Assembly (NCBI RefSeq): GCF_029457495.1 | Contig: NZ_CP120362.1 | Location: forward strand, 1 to 64,000 | DNA length: 64,000 nt | Direction: 5' to 3' | Source: Chelativorans sp. AA-79 | GTDB lineage: Bacteria; Pseudomonadota; Alphaproteobacteria; Rhizobiales; Rhizobiaceae | In this document: piece after piece, positions 49,664-58,675 of the stretch | Layout of the letters: the number at the start of each line of letters is the position of its first letter | Numbering within the stretch: position 1 is the first letter of the stretch | Program-made: the position numbers and the translations under genes | Notes under the pieces: generated by a model | What the model saw: only the letters and a program-made list of their open reading frames with translations | Databases searched by the model: none | Told to the model about the DNA's origin: nothing

Positions 49664-52082
49664 TGCCTATTCCCCTTTCCATAAGCCACGCAGCCGGCCA
49701 GTCCGGACCATGATCCTTGTGCAGCTGATCGATGCGTTTGAGGTCTTCCTTGCCCGAGGCGCCTGCGAAGGCGAGCGCGATTGGGCCCAGCGACATGTCG
49801 AAAAGCCGCCTGCCCTCGGGGCTTGCGACATAGTATTCACGCTTCGGCGTCGCGGTCGCGACGATCTCGATCTGGCGCTCATTGAAGCCGATGCGCTCAT
49901 AGAATTCGCGCGTGCCCGGCTCTCGCGCAGCACCATTCGGCAGGCAGATCTTGGTCGGGCAGCTCTCCTTGAGCACGTCGATGATGCCCGAACGTTCGGC
50001 GTCGGAGATCGACTGCGTGGCGAGCAGCACGGCGCAGTTTGCCTTGCGCAGCACCTTGAGCCACTCCCGGATCTTGTCCCTGAAGGTGGGATGGCCGAGC
50101 ATCAGCCAGGCCTCATCGAGAACGATGAGGCTGGGCGCGCCTGTCAGGCGCTTTTCGATCCTGCGGAAGAGATAAAGCAGCACGGGCACGAGATTGCGCT
50201 CGCCCATGTTCATCAGCTCCTCGATCTCGAAGGTCTGGAATGCGCCGAGCGCCAGCCCGTCCTCCTCAGCGTCGAGGAGTTGCCCCATTGGCCCATCGAC
50301 CGTGTAGTTTTGGAGCGCGTCCTTGATTTCGCGCATCTGCACCCCGCTCACGAAATCCGAGAGCGAGCGGCCGCGCGCCGACGCCATGAGACCGACCTGG
50401 CGTGAGATCGCGTTGCGATGATCGGGCGTGATCGCGACCCCCTGCATGGCGATCAGCGTCTCGATCCATTCGCTTGCCCAGGCCCGATCTCCCTCGGTCG
50501 ACAACTCGGCCAGCGGGCAGAAAGACAGAGAAGTCCCCTCCCCTGCCCCGACCTCATAATGATCGCCCTCCGCAGCGATCGTGAGCGGGCGCAGCGACCG
50601 ACCCTTGTCGAAGGCGAAGATCTGCGCGTTCTCGTAGCGGCGAAACTGCGCCGCGATCAGCGCGAGCAATGTCGACTTGCCCGATCCGGTCGGCCCGAAG
50701 ACAAGCGTATGCCCCACATCGTCGACATGCAGGTTCAGCCGGAAGGGTGTCGAGCCCGAGGCGACCTGCATCAAGGGCGGCGAACCGGTCGGATAGAACG
50801 GGCACGGCGCAGTCGTGCTTCCCGACCAGACCGTGTTGAGAGGGATGAGATCCGCCAGATTGCGCGTGTTGACGAGCGGCTCGCGGACATTGGCATAGGT
50901 GATGCCCGGCAGGCTGCCGAGATAGGCTTCGGTCGCGTTGAGCGTCTCGATGCGGGCGCCAAACCCTTCGGCCTGGACAAGCCGGCGCACCGCCTCGGCC
51001 TGGTCGCGCAGCCGCGCGTCGTCGGTATCGAAAAGAATGATCACCGGTGTGTAGTAGCCAAAGGCGACGAGCTGGGACGAAGCCTCGGCAATGGCGTCCT
51101 CGGCTTCTGCGACCATCGTCATGGCGTCCTGGTCGATCGCTCGGCTCTGGGTCTGGAAAAGCTGGTCGAAGAACGGCCGCACCTTCTGCTGCCATTTCTT
51201 GCGCGTGCGTTCGAGCTTTGCACGCGCTTCCTGGTCGTCGAGGAAGATGAAGCGGCTCGACCACCGGTAAGTGAGCGGCATCAGGTCGAGCGAATTGAGA
51301 ATCCCCGGCCAGCTCTCGGCCGGAAACCCGTCGATCGCGACGACCGCAAGATACCGTCCGTCGACCACCGGCGAGAGGCCGTGGTGGAACTCGGCCGTAG
51401 CCAGCCAGTCGAGATACATCGGGATCGCCGGCAGGCGCACCGGATGGCTCTCGCCCACGATGCAGAACCGGATGAACTGGAAGAGTTCGTCATACCGGAT
51501 CTCGCGGCCGGTCTCAGGCTCGGCGACCGTGCGCGTCACCATGCGACGGATCGACAGCACGTTGGCCAGGTACTGCTCGAACTCGCGGATCGACGTGCGG
51601 AAGGTGTCCAGGACCACATCGGCATAGGTCTCCGCGCGGCTCTCACTGTCGGAATAGACATAGCGCGCGAGCCCCGACCTCCGTCGTTCGGGCGGCCGGT
51701 AGGTGAGAATGATCGCGTGTTGGCTCTCAAAATGCCCACTCTCGGCCTCGAAATGCGCTCGGCGTTCGTTGTCGATCGCGCGCGTCACGGAATCGGGGAA
51801 ATGGCAGTCCTCGCGGGCGGGATAAGCGACCGTGGGGATGCGCACGGCCTCGACCTGGATCATCCAGCCCGATCCGAGCCGGGACAGGATCGTGTTGATC
51901 TGCCGCGACACCTCATTGCGCTCGAGATTGGTCGAGCTCTCCGAGTCCGGACCAGCGAAATACCAGCCGGCCATGACCGACCCATCCTTGAGCAGGATCA
52001 CGCCGTCGTCGACCAGGCCCGCATAGGGCAGAAGGTCGGAGAAGGATGGCCGGGTGTTGCGGAACTGACGAAGCGCGACCAT
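49635..52082 (-). CDS. trbE: conjugal transfer ATPase TrbE (VirB4 type)
   Basis: An 815-aa VirB4-class ATPase that powers pilus assembly. Walker A FGPTGSGKSTLLALIAAQFR at about residue 461 and Walker B SLIVLDEAWLMLG at about 652 are intact, followed by the ATQSISDAERSG motif. The N-terminal CagE/TrbE domain begins with FSDLLPYAGLVDDGVILLKD. It starts 6 bases after trbD. A 563-codon open frame on the opposite strand is its shadow. Confidence 0.95.
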   Translation of the reverse strand: MVALRQFRNTRPSFSDLLPYAGLVDDGVILLKDGSVMAGWYFAGPDSESSTNLERNEVSRQINTILSRLGSGWMIQVEAVRIPTVAYPAREDCHFPDSVTRAIDNERRAHFEAESGHFESQHAIILTYRPPERRRSGLARYVYSDSESRAETYADVVLDTFRTSIREFEQYLANVLSIRRMVTRTVAEPETGREIRYDELFQFIRFCIVGESHPVRLPAIPMYLDWLATAEFHHGLSPVVDGRYLAVVAIDGFPAESWPGILNSLDLMPLTYRWSSRFIFLDDQEARAKLERTRKKWQQKVRPFFDQLFQTQSRAIDQDAMTMVAEAEDAIAEASSQLVAFGYYTPVIILFDTDDARLRDQAEAVRRLVQAEGFGARIETLNATEAYLGSLPGITYANVREPLVNTRNLADLIPLNTVWSGSTTAPCPFYPTGSPPLMQVASGSTPFRLNLHVDDVGHTLVFGPTGSGKSTLLALIAAQFRRYENAQIFAFDKGRSLRPLTIAAEGDHYEVGAGEGTSLSFCPLAELSTEGDRAWASEWIETLIAMQGVAITPDHRNAISRQVGLMASARGRSLSDFVSGVQMREIKDALQNYTVDGPMGQLLDAEEDGLALGAFQTFEIEELMNMGERNLVPVLLYLFRRIEKRLTGAPSLIVLDEAWLMLGHPTFRDKIREWLKVLRKANCAVLLATQSISDAERSGIIDVLKESCPTKICLPNGAAREPGTREFYERIGFNERQIEIVATATPKREYYVASPEGRRLFDMSLGPIALAFAGASGKEDLKRIDQLHKDHGPDWPAAWLMERGIGNAEAILTRD

Positions 52083-52088
52083 TCCAGG

Positions 52089-52388
52089 TCAGGGCCTCGA
52101 CCATGGTGAGGCGGTCGGACGGTAGCCCGCGCGATAGCCGATATGACGCAGATAGACCTGCCGCATCATCGGATCGGCTTTGGCCATCATGCGAAGCGCC
52201 GCCAACACGGCGGCCCAGATGGCGATCCCGAGCAGCACGGAAAACCACGTCAGGACCACGAAGATCAGGATCACCGCTGCAAGACCGGTCAGCAACACCA
52301 GTTCCCGATCGGCGCCCATCAAATGGTTCGGGCGCGAAAGCGCCCGGTGGATGCGGGATCGTGAGAGAGCAACGCCAGGCTCAGCCAT
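52089..52388 (-). CDS. trbD: conjugal transfer protein TrbD (VirB3 type)
   Basis: A 99-aa VirB3-type inner-membrane protein. Two closely spaced hydrophobic helices ([20 protein letters not shown] and [20 protein letters not shown]) follow the family opening [17 protein letters not shown]. The ATG at 52388 overlaps the trbC end by 8 bases. Upstream reading of the same frame lies in trbC. Confidence 0.9.
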   Translation of the reverse strand: MAEPGVALSRSRIHRALSRPNHLMGADRELVLLTGLAAVILIFVVLTWFSVLLGIAIWAAVLAALRMMAKADPMMRQVYLRHIGYRAGYRPTASPWSRP

Positions 52389-52758
52389 CGCTCCCCTCCC
52401 CTGCCCCGGCCTGCGGCGCCTCGTTGGCCGGATAGCCGATCGAGGCGCCGCTCGCGCCGAATAGGCCGACGATCTGCGTGGCGCCGAGGAGGATGCCGGC
52501 GACCAGCACGACATACATCAGCCTGCGCGCGAAATCGTTGAGCTCGCCGCCGAAGATCAGCATGCCGCCTGCGACCGCAACGGCGGCCAGCGCGATGAAG
52601 CCCGCAACCGGACCGGTAATGGATTGCTGTATCTGTTGGAGCGGCCCTTCCCAGGGCAGACCGCCACCACTTGACGCGAGCGCTGGCGTGGCAAGCGCGA
52701 CAAGCAAGAGCGTTGCCGCGACCGGGATGGCGGCCAGTGCGCGGGTGTTATGCGGCAT
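52381..52758 (-). CDS. trbC: conjugal transfer prepilin TrbC (VirB2 type)
   Basis: A 125-aa VirB2-type pilin precursor. A long signal region ([20 protein letters not shown]) ends at ALASSGGG, and two hydrophobic helices follow ([20 protein letters not shown] and [20 protein letters not shown]), as in all TrbC/VirB2 pilins. The ATG at 52758 overlaps trbB by 11 bases. Confidence 0.92.
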   Translation of the reverse strand: MPHNTRALAAIPVAATLLLVALATPALASSGGGLPWEGPLQQIQQSITGPVAGFIALAAVAVAGGMLIFGGELNDFARRLMYVVLVAGILLGATQIVGLFGASGASIGYPANEAPQAGAGEGSDG

Positions 52759-53719
52759 GACATTCCTCGTCGATCTGGGGATGGTGATCGGTCGTGTAGC
52801 GCGCGCCGTCGAAGCCCGTGACATGCATGACATCACGCACCCGCCGCCCATGGCCGGCACGTCCGATGGACACGACGAGGTCGACGGCTTCGCCGATGAC
52901 CTCGCGCATCGGCTGCTGGCTGACCTCCGCGGTCAATTGCTCGAGGCGGCGAAGCGCGGAGATGGCGCTGTCGGCGTGAATGGTCGTCACACCGCCCGGG
53001 TGCCCGGTATTCCATGCCTTGAGCAGGGTGAGCGCGGCACCATCGCGAACCTCGCCGACGATGATCCGATCCGGCCTCAGCCGCATCGTGCTCTTCAGCA
53101 GCCGGGCCATGTCCACTGTGTCGCTGGTATGAAGGGCAACCGCGTTCTCGGCGGCGCACTGGATTTCCGAGGTGTCCTCCAGGATGACGAGCCGGTCGTC
53201 CGGCGACAGCGAGACAATCTCCGCAATCACGGCGTTGGCCAATGTCGTCTTGCCCGATCCGGTGCCGCCGCTGATCACGATGTTCATGCGCGAAGCAACG
53301 GCGCTCCGCAGCATGGTTGCCTGGCGGTGGGTCATGATTCCGGCGCGCACATATTCCTTGAGCGGGATGAGCCGGGATGCCCGCCTTCGAATGGTGAACG
53401 TGGGCGCAGCGACGATCGGTGGAAGCAGACCCTCGAAGCGGTGCCCGCCGATGGGGAGTTCGCCCGAGATGATCGGCTGGCTTGCATCCACTTCGGTCTG
53501 CAGCGCATGGGCCACGCTGCCGATAATGATTTCGGCGGCGCCGGGCGCGAGCTCACCAATGGGCTCGACCCCCTGCCCCAGCCGTTCAACGAACAGGCGG
53601 CCGTCCGGATTGAGCATGATCTCGACGACCAGTGGATCCTCGAGTGCCCCGCAGACCACCTCGCCAAGTGCGTCCATCAGTTTGCGCACGAGTCGGTCGT
53701 GCGAACGCATCTGACTCAT
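52748..53719 (-). CDS. trbB: conjugal transfer ATPase TrbB (VirB11 type)
   Basis: A 323-aa VirB11-family hexameric ATPase. Walker [17 protein letters not shown] at about 148, Asp box [12 protein letters not shown], Walker [21 protein letters not shown] and the His box THPGG-like [13 protein letters not shown] are present. First gene of the leftward trb operon; the 472-bp region in front of it, shared with repA, holds two 18-bp palindromes that may be quorum-sensing sites. Confidence 0.95.
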   Translation of the reverse strand: MSQMRSHDRLVRKLMDALGEVVCGALEDPLVVEIMLNPDGRLFVERLGQGVEPIGELAPGAAEIIIGSVAHALQTEVDASQPIISGELPIGGHRFEGLLPPIVAAPTFTIRRRASRLIPLKEYVRAGIMTHRQATMLRSAVASRMNIVISGGTGSGKTTLANAVIAEIVSLSPDDRLVILEDTSEIQCAAENAVALHTSDTVDMARLLKSTMRLRPDRIIVGEVRDGAALTLLKAWNTGHPGGVTTIHADSAISALRRLEQLTAEVSQQPMREVIGEAVDLVVSIGRAGHGRRVRDVMHVTGFDGARYTTDHHPQIDEECHAA

Positions 53720-53855
53720 GAGGCAGCATCCGGAGGCTCGCCAGAGACTGTTCTGTCATGTTGAGCGGCTCCGCACCGCTCTCCTCTCCTTGCCATGAAT
53801 CCGTCCCACCAGTGAAAATGAGGGCCTATCGATCACGAACAATGCGCTCCGTCAG

Positions 53856-53873
53856 CCCGGCAAAATTGCCGGG
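53856..53873. promoter_or_regulatory. 18-bp palindrome 1 between trbB and repA (candidate lux/tra box)
   Basis: CCCGGCAAAATTGCCGGG is an inverted repeat with 8-bp arms CCCGGCAA/TTGCCGGG and AA between. It has the length and symmetry of the sites bound by LuxR/TraR dimers, though not the sequence of the Ti tra box. Centre about 145 bp upstream of trbB. Confidence 0.5.
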
Positions 53874-53951
53874 TTTGGTCCCGGTGAGTCGGGGTCTGGA
53901 CGGCAAATCAGGTGAAATTGGCGTTCCTCGGGTCCGACTGCCGGATTCGGC

Positions 53952-53969
53952 CCCGGCAATTCTGCCGGG
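53952..53969. promoter_or_regulatory. 18-bp palindrome 2 between trbB and repA (candidate lux/tra box)
   Basis: CCCGGCAATTCTGCCGGG has 7-bp arms CCCGGCA/TGCCGGG and differs from palindrome 1 only in the middle. The two centres are 96 bp apart. The recurrence of one palindrome in one gap strongly suggests a binding site. It lies on the repA side, about 230 bp from the repA start. Confidence 0.5.
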
Positions 53970-54191
53970 CAAGGTTCTGCGTTCCGCGTATTCGGGTGCG
54001 CCTGCTAAGTCGTTGTGTACACAGGGAAAAGACGTGCAATGCCACGGCTGGCGCTGGCAGGGGTCGCCATTCTGGCAACCTTTCGTTAACCTAAAATCGC
54101 TTGCCAGTGAACGGGAATCGCTCATACTGGCGCCAGATTGGCCGATTGGCCGAATATGGCGCTATTTTCTCGTTCGGGGGACAAAGCGGAG

Positions 54192-55379
54192 ATGGCATTT
54201 CTCCCAAGTTTTGAGTTTGACGACAAGATCCTTGCCCAAGGGGCCGAGATCTCGCGCAAGCTCGATCAATTGCGGGTCGAAAAGTTTCCAACCGAGGGGC
54301 AGAAGACGCTTCGGCGGTTCTCGATGGCCGAGGTCGCCCACTATCTCGGGATCAGTCCAAACAATCTAAAGCGCCTCCATCTCGAGAAGAAGGGCCCCGA
54401 GCCGTTCGTCGGTGCCGGCGGGCGGCGCTTCTACTCGGCCGAGCAGATGACCGAGCTTCGGGACTATCTCGATAAGCACGGGCGATCGGATTCCAAGAAA
54501 TATGTGCCCTACCGAAAACCCGGCGAGAAGCTGCAGGTCATTGCGGTCGTCAACTTCAAGGGCGGGTCGGGAAAGACCACCACCACGGCCCATCTCGCGC
54601 AGCATCTTGCGCTCACGGGTCACAGGGTCCTGACGGTAGACCTCGATCCGCAAGCTTCGCTTTCAGCCCTCCACGGCTTCCAGCCCGAGCTCGACAAGAA
54701 CCCCTCGCTGTACGACGCGATCCGGTACGAAAACCCCGCCCCGGTCGAAGATGTCATCCGCCGGACGAACTTCCCCTTGCTCGACATCATCCCGGCGAAC
54801 CTTGAGCTGCAGGAATATGAGTATGAGACGCCGCTTGCGATGCAGTCTCCGTCTCAAGAGGGAAAGCGGTTCTTTACTAGGGTCGCCCGGGCATTCGATA
54901 CGGTCAGCGAGCGCTACGACGTCGTGGTCGTCGATTGCCCGCCTCAGCTTGGTTATCTGACACTCTCGGCGCTGTCGGCTGCTACGTCGGTTCTGATCAC
55001 CGTCCATCCGCAGATGCTGGACCTGATGTCCATGAGCCAGTTTCTGCTGATGCTGGGCAATATCATGAAGTCGATCAAGAATGCTGGCGCCCAGGTCCAG
55101 CTGGACTGGTTGCGCTATCTCATCACCCGATATGAGCCCACGGACATTCCCCAGGCACAGATGGTCGGCTTCATGCAGTCGATGCTTGCCGAGGAAATCC
55201 TCAAAAACCCGATGCTCAAATCCACGGCGATTTCTGACGCCGGCCTCACCAAGCAGACGCTCTATGAGGTCGAGCGATCGAACTTCAATCGCGACACCTA
55301 CGATCGGGCGATCGACAGTATGGATGCCGTGAACTTCGAGATTCAGGGACTGATTCACCAGGCATGGGGGCGGTTGTGA
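54192..55379 (+). CDS. repA: plasmid partition ATPase RepA (ParA type)
   Basis: ParA-like ATPase of repABC plasmids, which moves the plasmid through RepB-parS complexes and represses the operon. 395 aa from the ATG at 54192. Seen: an N-terminal MerR-like HTH (RRFSMAEVAHYLGISPNNLK), deviant Walker A VVNFKGGSGKTTTTAHLAQH at about 119, LTVDLDPQASLSAL and DVVVVDCPPQLGYLTLSALS. The start is uncertain: 54192 fits the usual RepA opening but has GGAG directly against it; an ATG at 54156 is also in frame. It diverges from trbB. Confidence 0.92.
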   Translation: MAFLPSFEFDDKILAQGAEISRKLDQLRVEKFPTEGQKTLRRFSMAEVAHYLGISPNNLKRLHLEKKGPEPFVGAGGRRFYSAEQMTELRDYLDKHGRSDSKKYVPYRKPGEKLQVIAVVNFKGGSGKTTTTAHLAQHLALTGHRVLTVDLDPQASLSALHGFQPELDKNPSLYDAIRYENPAPVEDVIRRTNFPLLDIIPANLELQEYEYETPLAMQSPSQEGKRFFTRVARAFDTVSERYDVVVVDCPPQLGYLTLSALSAATSVLITVHPQMLDLMSMSQFLLMLGNIMKSIKNAGAQVQLDWLRYLITRYEPTDIPQAQMVGFMQSMLAEEILKNPMLKSTAISDAGLTKQTLYEVERSNFNRDTYDRAIDSMDAVNFEIQGLIHQAWGRL

Positions 55380-55380
55380 T

Positions 55381-55396
55381 GTTGACTGCCGTCAAA
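55381..55396. promoter_or_regulatory. parS-like site between repA and repB
   Basis: GTTGACTGCCGTCAAA agrees with the repABC centromere pattern GTT-N4-GC-N4-AAC except for the last base, and its core TTGAC/GTCAA is symmetric. It lies in the 75-bp gap between the repA stop and repB start, one of the known places for parS. A second small palindrome, GTTTCAAAC, follows at 55416-55424. Confidence 0.45.
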
Positions 55397-55454
55397 ACCG
55401 CCAAAAAAGTGCGCAGTTTCAAACGCATAAGCCAAATAAGGGGCTGCTAGTCAA

Positions 55455-56465
55455 ATGGCGCGGAAAAATCCCTTTGCGAGCATTATGGACAACGGCAACG
55501 CACCCGCGGAGCGCCCGGTCGCGCGAGACTACACATTCAAGGGTGCATCACGCTCGCTCATTAGCTCGATCGACGAGATGGCAGCTCAGGCAGGCAAGCT
55601 GCTCGAGGGTGAGACGATAATCGAGGTCGATCCCAACCTGGTGGACCAATCCTTCGCCAACGACCGGCTGAACGTTGATCAGGAGGATTACGAAGCTGAC
55701 TACGCCCAGGTCCTGCAGTCGATCCGCAGCTCCGGCCAGAACTCCCCTGCCCTCCTTCGCCCCCACCCTGAGCGGCCCGGTCGCTACATGCTGGTGTTCG
55801 GCCGCCTCCGCTGGCGCGCCGCAAAGGAGCTTGGACTCAGGCTTCGGGCTGTCGTCAAAGAGATTTCCGAGCGCGATCATGTGATCGCCCAGGGACAGGA
55901 AAACACCGCACGAGCGAACACGTCCTTCATCGAGAAGGCGCTGTTCGCCGCAGACATCGTCCAGCGGAAGTTTGACGAGGACAACTCCACCGCCCTCGCC
56001 GCGATCGGCGTTGATCGACCGACTCTTTCGAAAATGCTTTCCGTCGCATCAATTCCCAAGGAGTTGCTTGAGGCGATCGGCCGCGCAAAAGCCGTCGGCC
56101 GTGATCGCTGGTACGAGCTCAAACTCCTCCTCGACAAGCCGGGCAATGTCGACACCGCCCTGGCTCTGGCATCGAATTCCGATTTTCAAGGGATGCCGAG
56201 CGAAGCGCGGTTCGATGTGATCGTCGCGAAGCTGAAATCCTCCAAGCCGCGCCGCCGGGCCGCGCAGGCACCATCAAAACGCACCTGGGCGCCGTCTGAT
56301 GGGCGTGTCGCCGCGGAGTTGGTGGCCAGTGGCAAGAAATTCACCATCGCCCTCAAGGCGAAGGGGACCGACGCAACAGCGTTCGGTGATTACCTCTCGG
56401 AGAACCTCAGCGAGTTGTACGAGGCTTTCCGTCGGGAAAAACGAGCAACCACAAACGGAGATTGA
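55455..56465 (+). CDS. repB: plasmid partition protein RepB (ParB type)
   Basis: A 336-aa ParB-family centromere-binding protein. It opens with the RepB-type RKNPFASIMD, has the ParB/sulfiredoxin nuclease-like core with LRPHPERPGRYMLVFGRLRW, then GQENTARANTSFIEKALFAA and an HTH region (ALAAIGVDRPTLSKMLSVAS). Order repA-repB-repC is standard. Works with RepA and a parS site to segregate the plasmid. Confidence 0.93.
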   Translation: MARKNPFASIMDNGNAPAERPVARDYTFKGASRSLISSIDEMAAQAGKLLEGETIIEVDPNLVDQSFANDRLNVDQEDYEADYAQVLQSIRSSGQNSPALLRPHPERPGRYMLVFGRLRWRAAKELGLRLRAVVKEISERDHVIAQGQENTARANTSFIEKALFAADIVQRKFDEDNSTALAAIGVDRPTLSKMLSVASIPKELLEAIGRAKAVGRDRWYELKLLLDKPGNVDTALALASNSDFQGMPSEARFDVIVAKLKSSKPRRRAAQAPSKRTWAPSDGRVAAELVASGKKFTIALKAKGTDATAFGDYLSENLSELYEAFRREKRATTNGD

Positions 56466-56471
56466 GCGCAA

Positions 56472-56526
56472 AAGAAAAAGGCCCCCGAAACGGCATTCCG
56501 GAAGACCTTCTCTTTAAGTTTGGCGA
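56472..56526 (-). ncRNA. repABC antisense RNA (ctRNA) that limits RepC
   Basis: In the 165-bp gap between repB and repC the minus strand has a promoter (TTGACT, 17 bp, GATTCT) whose start should lie near 56526. About 55 nt later there is a terminator: CCGGAA and TTTCGG pairing followed by GGGGGCC and TTTTTCTTTT. Size and position fit the small counter-transcribed RNA that controls repC translation in this plasmid family. Confidence 0.75.
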
Positions 56527-56531
56527 CTGAG

Positions 56532-56560
56532 AGAATCCCACTTCCGCGAATCATAGTCAA
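56532..56560 (-). promoter_or_regulatory. promoter of the antisense RNA
   Basis: Minus-strand TTGACT (56560-56555) and GATTCT (56537-56532) are 17 bp apart. The surrounding CCACTTCCGCGAATC is well placed for the conserved repABC intergenic sequence. It should fire toward repB, opposite to repC. Confidence 0.65.
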
Positions 56561-56630
56561 GACCATTCAGGTCGGTTTGAGCGCCGATTCGGCGAGCAGG
56601 TTTCTTTTGCCTAGCGATAGGTGAAGAAAA

Positions 56631-57965
56631 ATGCAGACGCATACCCCAACGACGCCCTTTGGGCGTCGAACAATGTCGCTTGGCATGATGGCAAGCCAGG
56701 CTGTGGCAAGGACCGTGCCGGAAGGTGCGCAGGTCCAGAAATGGAAGGTGTTCCACACGATCCGGGAAGCGCGCGACCTGCTCGGGGCCACGGACCGCTC
56801 GCTGGCCATCCTCAATGCCCTGCTTTCGTTCCACCCGGAAACGGAGCTCGCAGGCGATGGTGAGCTCATCGTCTGGCCGTCGAACGAGCAACTCATGGCC
56901 CGAGCCAACGGCATGCCGGCGACAACGCTGCGGCGGCACCTGGCCGTCCTGGTCGAATGCGGGCTGATTATCCGGCGGGATAGTCCGAACGGAAAGCGCT
57001 TCGCTCGCAAGGGCAGGGGTGGGCAGGTCGAACAGGCCTACGGGTTCGATCTTTCTCCGATCGTCGCCCGCGCAGAGGAATTCGAGGAACTGGCGGACGC
57101 TGTTCGAGCCGAGAAGAACGCCTTTCGGCTTGCCAAGGAACGCCTGACGCTACTGCGCCGCGACGTCGTCAAGCTCATCGAGACGGGCATTGAGGAGAAC
57201 GTTCCGGGCAATTGGGGCAGGGTACAGCAGACCTATCAGGCTATTGTCGGCCGCTTGCCGCGATCGGCCCCGCGGCAACTCATCGAAGACATCTGCTGTG
57301 ATCTCCACGGCCTCTACACGGAGATCCTCGAGGTATTGGAATCATTCGCAAAAACACAGAATCCGGACGCCAATGAGTCCCATTCTGGTCGCCACATACA
57401 GAATTCAAACCCAGACTCTATATCTGAATCTGAAAAGGGCTCTCGAAAAGAAGATGAAGCGAGCGGCACCGCCGCGGACACCGACAACGTGCGGAGCCTG
57501 CCGAAACGAGATCTGCCTTTGGGGATCGTATTAGATGCCTGCCCGAACCTGCTGGAACTGGCGCAGGGCGGCCATATCCGGCATTGGCGCGATTTTCTGA
57601 TCGCAGCGGATCTGGCGCGGCCGATGCTGGGGATCAGTCCCAGCGCCTGGCGCGAAGCCTGTGAGATCATGGGCGAGCGGCACGCGGCGATCACGCTCGC
57701 GGCGATCTACCAACGCACGGAAAACATCAACAGCGCCGGCGGCTATCTGCGCAGCCTGACTGATAAGGCGAGGGAAGGGAAATTCTCGACCTGGCCGATG
57801 ATCATGGCGCTGCTCCGCGCAAAGCTCGAGACTGGAAGATCCCGAGGCACTGGCTCCGATGAAGCTCCGCGGTTGCAGGGCGATCACACCGATGCACCGC
57901 CAAATGGAGCTGGCCTGGAGGTCTCTGACGCGTTGCGGCGGAGCCTGCGAAACAAACCGTGGTGA
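56631..57965 (+). CDS. repC: plasmid replication initiator RepC
   Basis: A 444-aa RepC initiator, essential for replication of repABC plasmids. The N-terminal winged-helix domain includes RSLAILNALLSFHPETEL at about 62, WPSNEQLMARANGMPATTLR and CGLIIRRDSPNGKRFARKG; the C-terminal part has CPNLLELAQGGHIRHWRDFL and ITLAAIYQRTENINSAGGYL. The ATG at 56631 follows GGTGAAG by 4 bases. An AT-rich linker segment at about 57395-57445 is the likely origin, since repABC origins lie within repC. Expression is limited by the antisense RNA upstream. Confidence 0.95.
   Translation: MQTHTPTTPFGRRTMSLGMMASQAVARTVPEGAQVQKWKVFHTIREARDLLGATDRSLAILNALLSFHPETELAGDGELIVWPSNEQLMARANGMPATTLRRHLAVLVECGLIIRRDSPNGKRFARKGRGGQVEQAYGFDLSPIVARAEEFEELADAVRAEKNAFRLAKERLTLLRRDVVKLIETGIEENVPGNWGRVQQTYQAIVGRLPRSAPRQLIEDICCDLHGLYTEILEVLESFAKTQNPDANESHSGRHIQNSNPDSISESEKGSRKEDEASGTAADTDNVRSLPKRDLPLGIVLDACPNLLELAQGGHIRHWRDFLIAADLARPMLGISPSAWREACEIMGERHAAITLAAIYQRTENINSAGGYLRSLTDKAREGKFSTWPMIMALLRAKLETGRSRGTGSDEAPRLQGDHTDAPPNGAGLEVSDALRRSLRNKPW
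57395..57445. other. AT-rich segment in repC, candidate replication origin
   Basis: Within repC the stretch around CATACAGAATTCAAACC and CTCTATATCTGAATCTGAAA is clearly richer in A and T than the rest of the gene and holds the inverted pair ATTCA/TGAAT. Known repABC origins lie in an AT-rich part of repC. Position is therefore inferred and not proven. Confidence 0.45.
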
Positions 57966-57982
57966 CGGAAGGAAGGTGGGTG

Positions 57983-58594
57983 ATGGAGAACCGTGTACTC
58001 ATTGGCCCAGCGATTGCCGCTGCCTTATCGCGAGCGCGCGAGGTTGAAAAACGTGCCCCACGGACGCTGCGTATCCGCTTGCACCTGGTGACAGACAATG
58101 GCGGTGGCCTGCAGATTACTGCGCGTATTTCCGCGGAGACGGACGAGGAACTTATGGTGCAAGAGAAGAAGGGGAGGCGGCTCGTTTCCTGGGATGAGCT
58201 GGATGAAACTGCCGATCGGCTCGTCGAAATCGTCGAGGAGGTCGCCGCGGAGGTTTTGTCTTCCGTCCAAAGTCTTCCACGTCCGACTCGACAGTCGGGC
58301 GGAGGTACACTCAGCGAAGGTCTCCAAAGGGAAGCGGCATTGGCTGAGCTGTGCGCGGAAAAGGTGGTGAGAGCCGCGGATAGGGCCATCAATGATCCAA
58401 CCGTGAACCTGGATGCTGCGGCGAAAGCCGAAGCCGCTATGATGGCTGGGCTGAAGCTCGCCGCACTTTCCGCCTTTGCGATCGGCGTTAAGGCTGCCGA
58501 GTTGGTCGAGGAGTTGGAATGTGAATTGGCCAACCTTAAGCAGGGCATACGTGACCACCCAACGTTTTCCATGCATCGAAAACTACATTCGTAG
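57983..58594 (+). CDS. hypothetical protein downstream of repC
   Basis: A 203-aa protein of no recognised family. The ATG at 57983 has AGGTGG close upstream. It reads ENRVLIGPAIAAALSRAREV near the start, a beta-rich middle (RIRLHLVTDNGGGLQITARI), then long Ala/Glu-rich helices (LVEIVEEVAAEVLSSVQSLP and AAAKAEAAMMAGLKLAALSA). No signal peptide; the Ala-rich helix near residues 155-170 is too polar at its edges to be a sure membrane segment. It follows repC by 17 bp and may share its transcript, so a role in maintenance or incompatibility is possible. Confidence 0.6.
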   Translation: MENRVLIGPAIAAALSRAREVEKRAPRTLRIRLHLVTDNGGGLQITARISAETDEELMVQEKKGRRLVSWDELDETADRLVEIVEEVAAEVLSSVQSLPRPTRQSGGGTLSEGLQREAALAELCAEKVVRAADRAINDPTVNLDAAAKAEAAMMAGLKLAALSAFAIGVKAAELVEELECELANLKQGIRDHPTFSMHRKLHS

Positions 58595-58675
58595 CCGATC
58601 ATGCGGTCTTGCAGGCGAGGTGAGGGGCGATTTGTGGCGCGTTCGCGCGCCAAGATCATTCTATGGTTCGCGCAT

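Noticed and set aside
50418..52109. 563-codon open frame opposite trbE
   Set aside because: Shadow of a full-length VirB4-type ATPase; no family features in the antisense product.
53856..53969. Classical Ti-plasmid tra boxes
   Set aside because: The two palindromes have the right length but not the known tra-box sequence, so they are reported only as candidate sites.
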